A DNA stretch of 64,000 nucleotides, from positions 7,321,315 through 7,385,314 of the forward strand of contig CM041199.1 of NCBI GenBank assembly GCA_023078555.1, in the 5' to 3' direction. This stretch comes from Ulva prolifera (Eukaryota; Chlorophyta; Ulvophyceae; Ulvales; Ulvaceae). Positions within the stretch are counted from its first letter, which is position 1, and every line of letters begins with the position of its first letter. The translations under genes and the position numbers were made by a program. Under the pieces are notes generated by a model, which was given only the letters and a program-made list of their open reading frames with translations, ran no database searches and had not been told where the DNA came from. Of the stretch, positions 23,890-34,700 are shown in pieces.

Positions 23890-24570
23890 TGTTGTCGAGG
23901 TCGATTGTACTTGCATGCATCAGTGGCGCAGCTGCTTTATGCCGCACTTGGTACAGATTTGTCACGAAGTAGACAGGTGCTGGACGCAACGCGTGTGCCT
24001 GGTTTTGCAGAGCTGCCGCTCTTCACAGTGCTGCCGCTCGAACCTACATGGTTCACCCATAACAAAGGCGGTGTCTCAGAAATGAGATGCGATCATCGTG
24101 ACGTCGTGTTGGGTGCACAGGGGCGGGACAAGCGGCAGACGTTTTCTCGTTGAACTTAGAGCAGGGGCACTCGAGTGAGCGTGCTGTTGAGTGTGGCTGT
24201 CGAGAGCAGCTACAGGCGGGAGAGGCAATATCGAGTGAGGAGTGTTGTGGCATGGGAACAAATTACGACGTCTTGAGGCTGTGCTGTAGGGTGCCCTGAG
24301 CTGATTTTGTTGTGTGTCGACTGGGTTCTGGGCTCGAGTGTTTTTGAGTGCAATGCTATGCAGCCTGCCATGCTGTTATGCCGTGCAACGGCCCGAGCTC
24401 CTGTAATCTGTTCCTTGTTGTGGTGTAGCCACTTCAGAGTGACGCTCTTGTGCAAGCAGTACATTTTAATGACAAGGGTGAGTCCAGGCTCTGGGTGATG
24501 GTCCACCAACTGTCAGTAATTCACTTACATCATAGAGGTGAAACGTTGAGCTAGCAACGACGCATGCTTC

Positions 24571-24612
24571 TTGCTACAAGGACAGAGGGGAGGAGGCAGG
24601 TAGCACCGCAGA
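24571..24612 (+). repeat. Dispersed repeat R1, divergent copy
   Basis: The stretch reads GCTACAAGGACAGAGG and then GGCAGGTAGCACCGC. It matches the core of the repeats near 40572, 40831, 41590, 50344, 57261 and 59508 (plus strand) and 57791 and 60038 (minus strand). Confidence 0.6.
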
Positions 24613-26616
24613 AACAGCTCGCGGGTTTTGAACGACAGGGTCACCGCAGAGGATGGCTTATGCTTGCATGCATCACTGTGGTGCACAGCACTGGCAGATG
24701 CCCACCCGAGTGGGGGTGGCATGGTCCCCGCTCTCATGATTGTAAGAGACTGCAGTAACTTGCGCACAGCAACTGCAGCGTGGACCTGGCGAGCGGACGC
24801 GTGGCAGTGTCGGCTCGCTTTGCAGCATTTTCAGGGCTGCCATTCAAAAATATGACGTACACAACCGGAACAACTCCATGTGATCGAGCATCTCCACAGC
24901 TCCGGGTCGCGCAGCAGCTTTCAGTCGTCGGGCCCCGCGTTGGCAAGCATCAGTCTCCTCTAGATCAAGACTGTGTAGCCACGTCCGCGAGCCTTGGAGG
25001 GGGGGGGGGGGGGTGGGGTGGGGGGTACATTGAGCAGGACCAACCCGTACATCCATGGATGTGCAGACCCATTTATGGATGTACATGTACCTCATACGTA
25101 ACAGCGGTGCCCAAGAGGAAGCCCCATGCCGCTGTGCACATTGAGCTTCCGGGCTGTGGCCTCAGCCGCTTCCCCGTCGCACACGCAGCCGCAGCGTAGG
25201 TGTCCCAGGCGGCCAGGGGGTGCGGTACAAGGACTCAGCTTGCACTGCTGACGGCACCGACATCACCCCACGCCATCTATAAGCACGCAGGCGGACATTG
25301 ATCCGTATTGCCATCACTGGCCTTGCGCGCCGTCTACAGAAGCCGTCTACAGAAGTGTGCCACGCATGACCGCCACGGTGCTCGTGCAGCTACACACATC
25401 GCCGGCGGCTGTTCGGAGGTTCTCGTGCATAACCAGGACAACGCCAGCGAGGTATCAACGTTGGTGTGCGCAGCCGCTTTTGACAGGCTGCTGTGTCTGC
25501 TGTGTGTCAGTTTGCGGTGGCATGGGTGGCCCTGTGTTCAAGAACAGGAGCGCCAATTGTGGCGCATGCATGTGGGCCTATATGGGCCTACCATGCCCCC
25601 TGCCTCCCCGACTTGTTATTGCTGACAAAATGCTGGTGCTTGCATCCGAGTGTACTGTTGCTCCCACAACTCTGGCCAACTTGCCTCTGCCGTTTCGTCC
25701 TTGCAACCCTCCCCGCTGTGCGGCACCCCCGGCCACGCTTCTGCACATGCATGCACTCGTACGCGCACACTCCCACGTAGGGCCCTGCGGGGCTCGGTAT
25801 GCCGGCCAGCCAGGTGCCAGGAGCCGCGCGAAGCGCTCTATAGCTGGAGCGCAGTTTATGGGAAGTTGAGCCCCTGTTCATCCGTGGTCTACAGGCTACA
25901 GGCTACTAGACATGTACAGTATGACCTGCAGTCAATTGGCCTGAGGACGGGCCGCCCGTCCCTTGAAACATGGCCACTCCCGGAGATGTGTGCAGCTGGG
26001 GCGTCCGGGTAAGCGAGGCTAGCTGCAGCATGCACATGCACATGTGGGAGTGTAAGGGATCGCCGACGGCGACGACGTCACGGCTAGAATGGAAGCCAAC
26101 CATCTAGACACCACAGGACAGGGCTAAATATGCAGCAGAGCAGGCAGCAGATGTGCCCAGCGCACCCCCAGCCACCACAGAGCAGGGGCAAACAGTGAAC
26201 GCCTTGGGTGGAGTGGATGAACAGTGATTTGCAGCACGGGACCCCAACTTTTCAGCGAGTGAGATGGTGGGCTGAAGCTGCATTTGTCGCACGTAGCAGG
26301 CATAGCTATGGCGTGTTCCTGAATCTGTGCCTTCCGCAGCCGCTATATTGCCTTGTTTGACTCTGTGATGATGAAAAAATCGCTGAGTGCTGTGATGTTT
26401 GGTATCGGTGGTATTGCGTGTCTTGCTCGAGTAGACGACCAATTGCTTAAGCATAACTGTAGAGAGGCAGGAGCAGTTGTGATTGCCTGTCAAGATCAAC
26501 AGCCCAGGCATTTCAGGGCGGCGAGCAGCAAGCTGCTGTATGTATGTAGTTACAAAAGGATAGAGGCCGGGTATCGGGCCGTTCCTAGGAATCCATCTGC
26601 AAATCCACTCACTCAT

Positions 26617-27300
26617 TCATGGCACAAAGCTATATGTATCAGGGTCATGCAAGCGATAAGCATTGCGTTTCTGCACGTCCCGCGTCTCCGCAGCACCCCT
26701 GTCCTGCCGGGCCGCTTGGCTGCAATAGGTATCAGCACAGGGGTTCACAACCGACACATCCCCAATGCATAAAGCGTCACCCGGCGGCATAAACATGATG
26801 TCCCCCAGTTTCTCCTGGGCCACCGCCCTGAGCACCTGCTCCAGCGCCGCCGCCTGCGCGGCAGCGGCCTGCTCCCCAGGCCCCGCCGTATCCCGGCCAC
26901 CTGGCGTCGCTGCCGCCGCCAGCGCTGCAGCCTGCACAGCGTCCGGCGCGTGGCGCCCCCCTGTGGGCGCTGGGTCCGGCATCAGCATCGGCGGCCGGAG
27001 CAGGCGCAGGTGCCGGCGCCGCAGCCGCGCGCGCGGAGGGCGGCGGCGGCGGAACTGCAGGCATCGGCTCCGCGGGCAAGGGCGCCCCGCGCGAAGGGCC
27101 TGCGACCTGGGAGGCGGGCTGGGGCGGATCAGGGGGGGGTGGGCCCAGCGGGCCAGCATGAATCTGCCTCGGAGCGGCCGCGAGCCGCGCGGACGAACTG
27201 CTGTATGTCCAATATTTGCTGCCATTCATGCGAGCTGCAGCTTTGGGATGGACACACATTGAACGCGTGTGCTCTGGCATCATGAGTCATGACAGTCCAC
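26617..27300 (-). mobile_element. Non-LTR retrotransposon fragment (C-terminal coding end)
   Basis: Read on the minus strand, the frame ends with GDIMFMPPGDALCIGDVSVV, then AETRDVQKRNAYRLHDPDTY and SFVP before a stop. This is the pattern found at the C-terminus of many algal non-LTR retrotransposon polyproteins after the reverse transcriptase: D-x-S/T-V-V-x-P, then A-E-x-x-K-x-x-x-Y and F-V-P-F. An Ala/Pro-rich stretch precedes it and seems split between two frames, suggesting a frameshift. The reverse transcriptase itself is absent, so this is a 5'-truncated, decayed copy. A related fragment lies at 27860-28506. Confidence 0.6.
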
Positions 27301-27558
27301 AGGCCATGAGCATCACAGATCAGCCTCAACATGATCACCGAATATATAATGTTCAAACGGGGCGAAGCATACAAATTTTGCACGTTTGATCAGGACCACG
27401 TTCTTTCCTCGATGGTTAGCTACCGTTCTGCCTGGTCATGTTCACGTGTATACCTGTGATCTCTTATATATACCTGTGCACTGGCCATGGCGCGCCGTGG
27501 TGCATGATGGGCATGCCCTCGTAGAGGGCGACGTCGCGAGCCTCCAGTCGCGCTGGTA

Positions 27559-28010
27559 TTTACAGAAGAGTGAACGGGAGAAAACAAACACTGAAACCGA
27601 ATCTCATCCGAATCAACATCAACATACACTCCAGTCGCGCTCGTTACAGTTGCTGCTAGCACATGCACGTGCCAAGCGGCCGCGCGCGGTCGTAGTTGTT
27701 ATGGGCGGGCGCCCACCCATGTGCGTGCAGTGTCAACGACATGCACGTGGCAAAGCGTTTGACAGACCGACTTCTTGCACATCTTCTCACACTGCGAGGT
27801 ACCTTCCCGGTGACTGTCCAATTGCTAACGTGACTTACAAACCGGACTTCAAGTTTCCAAGGAAGTTACAAAAGAGTGAACGGGAGAAAACAAACACTGA
27901 AACCGAATCTCATCCGAATCAACAGCAACATACACTTACAAAAGAGTGAACGGGAGAAAACAAACACCGAAACCGAATCTCATCCGAATCAAATGCAACA
28001 TACACTCACA
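27559..28010 (-). repeat. About 71-bp repeat R2, three copies, likely retroelement 3' tail
   Basis: Three copies start near 27559, 27866 and 27937 and contain AAAGAGTGAACGGGAGAAA followed by an ACTGAAACCGAATCTCATCC segment. The last two are directly tandem at about 71-bp spacing. A fourth partial copy lies at 40903-40950. On the minus strand the unit ends in a TTTTGTAA-type sequence and sits directly downstream of the retroelement coding fragment 28506-28042. That is where a 3' UTR would lie, so these are probably tail repeats of that element. Confidence 0.7.
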
Positions 28011-28041
28011 CACACACGAACACTACAACCGCACTCACAAC

Positions 28042-28506
28042 TCAGTCCGGCAGGATCGCGTCCTCCAGGCCCGCATCATATCGCAACCCTTGCTCCCGAG
28101 AGATGACAAGCCCAGACTTCCGATACATATCCGCATTGCCGCGCTGCAATGACACCGACAACACCCGCAGCGCCCACTGGACAAACGCGCCTTTGGAGAT
28201 GCGCCCACTGGCAGCGGCCACATCCCCCAACTGACCGACGAACCTCACGGCAGCCTTGCCCATGAAGCCACACGATTCGACCGCAAACGGAACAAACCGG
28301 AATGCGGCATGGTCAGGCACGTCCCGCCGGAAGCGGTCCCGCTTCCTGTCCTCCGCCCGCTCCGCCGTCGCACCCGTCTCCCGCGCCGCAGCGGCCACGT
28401 ACGAGGCCGCCGGCGCATGTGTGACCACGACGTCCACGGCGGCCATCTCCAGGCGCGGCATGACCACGACGACGTCCCCGCGGCGACTCAGCTCAACACC
28501 GGGCAC
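28042..28506 (-). mobile_element. Non-LTR retrotransposon C-terminal fragment
   Basis: A 154-codon minus-strand frame reads VVVTHAPAASYVAAAARETG, then AERAEDRKRDRF, FRFVPFAVESCGFMGKAA, and ends with RVLSVSLQRGNADMYRK. This is the characteristic C-terminal block of algal LINE-type polyproteins (endonuclease-like VTHP motif, FVPFxxExxG, and a closing LSVxLQRGNA). It is known from that family; no reverse transcriptase is present upstream, so the copy is truncated. The 3' side runs into the R2 tail repeats at 27559-28010. A rearranged second piece lies at 29240-29440. Confidence 0.75.
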
Positions 28507-28539
28507 GGAAGGTCATGCATGCTCTCTGCGGATAAAGGT

Positions 28540-28858
28540 TGCGCCGGAGAACGACCGGCTGGGGCTGGCGGATGTGGCCCCCGGCACGCTGGGGGACTGG
28601 CTTGCTGCCCGCGAGCCCAGCGCACAGCACGGGCCGTCAGCAGAGCCCTGCACGCGGCGGTGAATGCGGCCGGCGAGATCAGAATGGCGCCGCCGCAGCG
28701 GCCGTCGCGGAGCGGCAGCCACCAAAGCTTCGGCGGCGCACGGTTCTCGCCGAGGCCAAACACCCTGACAAAGACCAAGAGCTAGCTCATCTTGCCGGAC
28801 ACGCCGGGTCGGCACTACGCCCAGATCACATGCGGAATCTTCCCCCCCCCCCCCCCCC
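28540..28858 (+). pseudogene. Decayed copy of the 22.18-22.64 kb exon
   Basis: This region aligns base for base over most of its length with 22180-22643. Shared landmarks are CTGGGGCTxGCGG, CAGCACGGGCCG, an SFGG-coding block, AAACACCCTGAC, GGACACGCCGG and CACTACGCCCAGATCAC, followed in both by a C run. Here the frame is broken by stops (after CTRR and after TKTKS) and by length differences, whereas the 22 kb version stays open. It is a duplicated and disabled exon fragment, bounded on its 5' side by the minus-strand retroelement piece. Confidence 0.75.
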
Positions 28859-29239
28859 AAGCTCGCGGATGTGGCTACACGGTGTTACCAGCCGCTATAT
28901 TGCCTGGTCGCCTACAGGTCACCCGCTAACTGCGGGGCCACTGAAGAAACGTAGATGGAACCAGAGTAACCTGTCCACAAACGTATGTTGAACTCGACAG
29001 CGGCTCTATGAAAAGCCCAGCAGCAGCGCAGCTCAGTCAGGCTGTTAGTGGCGGTGGGTACAGCCGGCAGCGGAATCATGCCATGCGTGATGACCATGGC
29101 GCACACGCAGGTCTGTCTTCCGCGAGGATTGCACTCGAGGTTGTCGCCGTGCTGCCTGTTATCTCCGAACGCGTGTACATGGCCATGCATGTACATATGG
29201 GAGGGCGCGCACGCACAATCATTGCAACTACAACCACGC

Positions 29240-29440
29240 GTCCACGTCCAGTTGGGGGATGTTGCTGCTGCTAGTGGGCGCATTTGCAAAGGCGCGCTTG
29301 TCCAGCGGGCGCTGCGGCTGTTGTCCGTGTCGTTGCAGCGGGGTATATGGCAATGCAGAGATGTAACATGGCAGCCAACTCCAGGCGCGTCATCAACCAC
29401 GACGATGTCCCTGCGGCGATTCTTCTCCACGCCTGTGCCA
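29240..29440 (+). mobile_element. Rearranged retrotransposon fragment
   Basis: On the plus strand, 29247-29350 encodes QLGDVAAASGRICKGAL and LRLLSVSLQRG, matching the C-terminal block of the minus-strand fragment at 28042-28506. Immediately downstream, 29375-29440 carries the RRDIVVV segment in the opposite orientation. The element has thus been internally inverted. No intact coding frame remains. Confidence 0.6.
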
Positions 29441-31782
29441 CGTACAAGGGCCCGGTAGCGCGGCTCCATCGCAGTCCGGTGCAAGAGGCGGGCAGGCGCA
29501 CGGCGCGAGCCAGGTTATCATGGTGCATCTGGGTATCCTTTGCCACCTTGTTACAGACCATGGCATATGGGCTGGTTCGGCGGCAACACCTGCACTGCAT
29601 TTGCACAGAGGGGGGGGGGGGGGGGGGGGGTCCGTCGGGATGCGGAATCGCAGGCAGTGCCACACTGCCAGGATGAACATGTCGTCGCCCAGGGTGAGAA
29701 CGCCGCCTGGCAGAGCGGAGAGGAAGGCACCTGCCGGCCCCCCCGACGAGCTCGTGATCCACGCCGCTTTCTGTCTGCCGGCCCGCGTGTCGAGGCTGCT
29801 GCAGCATGCCCTGAAGGTTGAGCGCGGCCGCGTGATCCGCACACGCCCGCCGGCCCCACCGCACGCTGGGCCTCCAGCAGCTACCCGGACGCGAATGCAT
29901 CCGGCAGGCCGCGTGCGACGGCTCCCACCCCAGCAGCTCATGCAACTGGTTTCTAGTCGGCGGAGACCGGTGCATATGCATGTGGACGACGGCTCTTGGT
30001 GCGACAGGCCGCGGTCGGGAAACAGATTAATTCGGGATGGCACTGTGATTCTGTGACTGTGAAGGTGCGCGTAGTGGGAGAAGATGCGCAACAAGTTGGC
30101 TCGTAAACCGCGTGGCCGCGTAGGACTGTCAGACCATGCACCAGCACGCTGGAAGCTCTGAGAGCTCTGCAGTGAAGCTGAGGTCGCGATGTCGTGTGAC
30201 GACGGGGCCCCGCGGGAATCTTCGATCTAGCGCGCGTAACCGCCTGAGCGTGAGAGCAGCCCGCAATGTGGAACAATCGGCGCACGCTTTTGTACACAAC
30301 GTTGTGCACGTTTTGTGTACACATCGTGCATGCAACTGGGGGAGCTCGCCAGCTGGGTCAACAACACCTCCTCGCACAACAGCTGACAGCCACTCAAACG
30401 TTGCGTCATTCGTCGAAGCAACACGCTGCGGAGTCCAGTCCGAACACACATTGTATATGCTGCAGTTGTGGGCATCAAGTCGACCGTACGCCCATCGCAA
30501 TCGAGATCTTGACAGCAGCTTTCCGTCTCCAAGGCTGGTTCCTGGTGCGCACTGTTTGACCACACGTGGCTCCTTTTGGTTCGCAGCAACCCCGGCCATT
30601 TCAACGCGCGGATTGATCGTGCAGAGCCCTCGGCACGAGCCATCAAGGCAGACCTGTCACGCCAACAGGTTCTTCCGCCCCTGGCAGCATACCGAAGAAG
30701 GCAGGAATTCGCGAATCTCAGTAAAGCTTGAGGCCTCAATACCCGGTGAGTCTCGCTGCTGCTTTATCACTTTTCTCTGGCGTTGATTGTGCGGGTGCGA
30801 CTTCGGAGCGGAGCCCTCGCTGCTCCTTTCTCCCGCCAAGCCATGACACATGCCAATGGCATGATGCCATGGTCGAAGCCGCACAGGCGCGGCACATATC
30901 TCAGAGATAGAGTGTTCGTTTGCACAGTTGAGTGAAGGTTCTGCTACACATCAACAACCATCGCGAGCAGACATTTTGGTGACTAGGGCGCGATCGCACC
31001 GCGCCCGTGACACCTACGACGCCGCCCGCCGAGCTGAACAAATGACACGAATTCTGACCAGTGCATGGCACAGCATTATGAAAGACGACTAGGCAACCAT
31101 ACGCGTCGACCGCCGCCGCGCGCTGCGTTGAAGTCTGCGTCAGCTGCTCTGGTACATGATTTCACATCATCAGTATCTCCTGCCGCGCATGCGCAACACG
31201 GTGGAGACGCCAAATCTTTCACTTGATTCAATTGCAGAGCCGTGACCGGTGTGCAGGGCAAGCTCGGTCGTGGTGCGGGGGCGTCGAGCGTGTCAGCAAC
31301 GCAGTTCTGTACACGTGGCACAGATCCGGAGAGCGTCAACGCTTCGAAGTCTGGTCTCAGGCACAAGGGGCTCCAGTGAATAGCACGTTGGCAACTGCAA
31401 CAGCGTCGAGACTTTGCTGCCGTCGACCTCCCCAGGTATCCGCATTCTGCAGCTGCGGCTCTCCTGGAGTGTCTGAAGTGTCTGTGTGAACCTGCATTTA
31501 GAGCACCTGGTGAGCTCACAAACGGATGTACAATCGATATCAGTACAGGAGCTGTGATGGGCTGAGGGGCTCCTGTATAAAATGAGCTTAGATAAATCTT
31601 GATGTGTAGCATGTTCTCTCTGAAGGGTCCAATCAGGCTGCTCACCTAGGTATCTCTCTGGAGATAGATTGACAAACTGCAGCACTGTACTTGCTGCTTG
31701 ACATGTCTGGTCACATGAGTGCTTTGGACACTGGCAATGATCTATCAGATGTTCGACCAATTGTGTACTCACCCGCTGTAGC
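29441..31782. other. Spacer upstream of NLR2
   Basis: About 2.3 kb with a run of 21 G at 29610-29630 and several overlapping short frames on both strands (at most 236 codons) without domains. No gene is recognised. The 5' UTR and promoter of NLR2 should lie in the last few hundred bases, but no element there could be identified with confidence. Confidence 0.5.
29610..29630 (+). repeat. Poly(G) tract, 21 nt
   Basis: An uninterrupted run of 21 G in an otherwise mixed sequence. Confidence 0.9.
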
Positions 31783-34700
31783 ATGCATTCAGGGCGGAAA
31801 GCAGAGATGCAGCGCAGCGATTTCGAGACAGTGTACATGAGGACAGCCATAGCGGGCAACAGTGCAGTCGGGAAAGTCGTGACCAATACCATTGGGGTCC
31901 CTATCGTTGGTGATGTTGTGGGCTGGGGTGTGGAGAACTCGATGAACTTTTTTGTTGAATGGGTGCAAGCCGCCATCAAGTACAGAGGCGAGTGCCGGCA
32001 ACTGTCCGAGATGCTGCACTGGCCACAGCTGCAGCAGGGTCTGATTGACCTGGACCAGGTGACCGACTTCCCAGAGCATCAAGTGTATCGCTTCACATAT
32101 CATCACGCTTGTGAAGTGGTGGCAGAGTTCAACTTTGTGTTGGCCCAACATAAGGCCTGCATCGAAGAGGGTGGGCGCATGAAGGCCTGGGAAGTGTTGA
32201 CAGGGAGCTTCGAAAGTCTTTTCGACGCAAGGAAGGCCATGAAAGCGTCTCTTCTCTCTCTGTACAGCTTTGACGAGCATCTGAAGTTCAGCGGTCACAA
32301 GGCCACTGGCACATTCACAGCCAAGGTCAGCAATCCCCCCAAACTCGTGTGCGATGCTCCAGAGCTGCCGAAGCACTTCGTCCAGCACGGCGCCGACCTC
32401 GTGCCTGACATCACCAACCTCTTACGAACGTTTCGCAACGTCGGCATCGTGGGCATGCCTGGCATCGGGAAGACGGCCGTGGCCCGCGCAGTGTATGAGC
32501 GCGCCCGGACGACTACGGGGGGCGCGCGCACGGCGACGCGGGGCGCCCGCACGACGACGGGCGCCCGCACGACGACGGGGGGCGCCCACACGATGCCGCG
32601 GGGCGCCCGCACGACGACGGGGGCCGCCCGCACGACGACGGGGGCCGCCCGCACGACGACGGGGGCCGCCCGCACGACGACGGGGCCCGCCCGCACGGCG
32701 ACGGGGGGCGCCCGCACGATGCCGCGGGGCGCCCGCACGACAACGGGGGGCGCCCGCACGACAACGGGGGGCGCCCGCACGACAACGGGGGGCGCCCGCA
32801 CGACGACGGGGGCCGCCCACACGGCGACGGGGCCCGCCCGCACGACAACGGGGGGCGCCCGCACGACGACGGGGGCCGCCCGCACGACGACGGGGGCCGC
32901 CCGCACGACGACGGGGCCCGCCCGCACGACGACGGGGCCCGCCCGCACGACGACGGGGGGCGCCCGCACGACGACGGGGCCCGCCCGCACGACGACGGGG
33001 GGCGCCTTCAAGTTCGCCAACAAGGTCTGGCTGACGGTGGGCTTTGACGCTGACGGCGGACAGTCCAGCACATGCATGCTTCAGCCTCTGAAGAGTGCAA
33101 TCAAGCAGATTTCCGGGAAGGGGTCGATGTGTAGCGAACCACAGAAAGCTAGAATTGAGCTGGAGCGCCTTGTGGCTGAGAAGAGGCAGGACCCAGACTG
33201 GAGCGTGCTGCTAGTTCTTGACAACGTCTGGGACAGCACGGCAATTGCAACCCTGAATTTTGCAACGCTGGCCTACGGCGAGGCTGCGCCTGCAGCCTGT
33301 AGCAGGCTCATCGTCACGACCCGACAGCGCAGCACGCTAGCATATGGCCCCCGCCCTCGGCAGGGATTTGCAGAGCCCTTGAGGAGCCTTCACGTCATTG
33401 AAGTCCCTCGGCTCCACAAGCAGCACGCACATTGTCTGTTCCATCACACGGCACATGAACACAATTTAGAGGACATGCAGGCTGGAAAACTTCATCCAGG
33501 TGACATGAATTTCTGGCCTGAGGTGCGTGCACAGATGCTCCTTGAATGTGGTGGCAACCCCAAAGCGGTGCTTCATGTGGCCCACAGGGTGAGACTCTCG
33601 GATCCTGAGGACTGGCAGCGCGATCTGAAGGAATATCGTGCCACAGCCATGGCAGGGGAGGACGATGTCAGCGTGTCGTGTGAGCATAGCCTCAATGCTC
33701 TCCCCGAGTCGGTGAGGGAGTGCTTTGTCGCCTTTGCTGCATTCCGACCAGATGAATGGGTACCAGAAGCGGACGTGGTGCACCTGTTTGCGACAAGGGC
33801 GCCATTACACACCGCCGCAAGCGTGCAAGCAGCAGCGTGCAAGCTGCAGGAGCTTGTGCAGTGCAGCCTCGTGAACATGCGGGCAGACGCAGAAGGGATG
33901 ATGTTCTCTATGCACCCGATCCTTCACAGGATCGCAGTGAGAAAGGCCCGTGCAGTGAGAGGGTTGGCAAACTCCCACCACTTCGAGGTCAGCAACGTGA
34001 AGGTCAACAACGTGCAGTGCCTCAGCATCAACCACGAGCTCCACTCCAATCTTCTCGCGGATGTGTTAGAGCCGTATCATGGCAAGGGCTCCAAGCTGCA
34101 TGTGTGTGTCATCAGCTGTGTCAAAGATGGGGCACCACCGACAAAATGGCCACCGCGGCTCAGGTACTTGCATCTGCGTGGGGGCCCGGCTAAGTCCTCA
34201 AAGCAGGCTGGGGAGCACTATGTGCTCAGTAGCGCCGGTCTCAGTAGCGCCGGTCAGCGCCGGTCCTCAACAGGGTCCGCCATTGCCAACTTGCTGGTTC
34301 TGAACTCTCTCAACCTTGCCGGCAGCATAGCTTCCGATGCGCCACTGCGGTGCTTCCTGCCAGCCGGCCAGCTGCGGCACCTCGACCTCAGCGGCTGTGG
34401 CGGCCTGGAATCTCTTCCTGAGAGCATCGGCCTCTGCTTCTGGCTCATGCACCTCAACCTCAGCAGATGTACAAAGCTGAATGGGCTTCCCGAGCTCCAG
34501 GCCTGCATCCACCTGGAGGTTCTTGACCTCAGCGAGTGTGCGGGCCTGACAAGCCTGCGCACTGGCATCAAGGGAAACCGTGCCCTCAAGCAGCTCAACC
34601 TCCGCGGGTGCTCGCATTCGCAGCTTCAGTTGTCTCCAGAAGTCCGCGCCTGCAGTAACCTGATAGAGCTCAATCTCAGTGGGCTGTCAGGTTCGGGGCA

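Larger units (their letters stand above)
23016..26616. other. Repeat-rich spacer with no recognised gene
   Basis: About 3.6 kb with several G runs (23778-23790, 23865-23889, 24999-25013), one copy of the dispersed GTGTTACAAGG family near 24571-24612, and only short frames (at most 190 codons) lacking domains. The frame at 25357-25869 is Cys- and Pro-rich and unsupported. No gene call is justified. Confidence 0.5.

Noticed and set aside
32295..33077. Open frames on the minus strand and in other plus frames across the minisatellite (Val/Arg/Pro or Arg/Pro repeats)
   Set aside because: The 21-bp unit is divisible by three and stop-free, so every frame is open by construction; only the plus frame continuing NB-ARC on both sides is supported.
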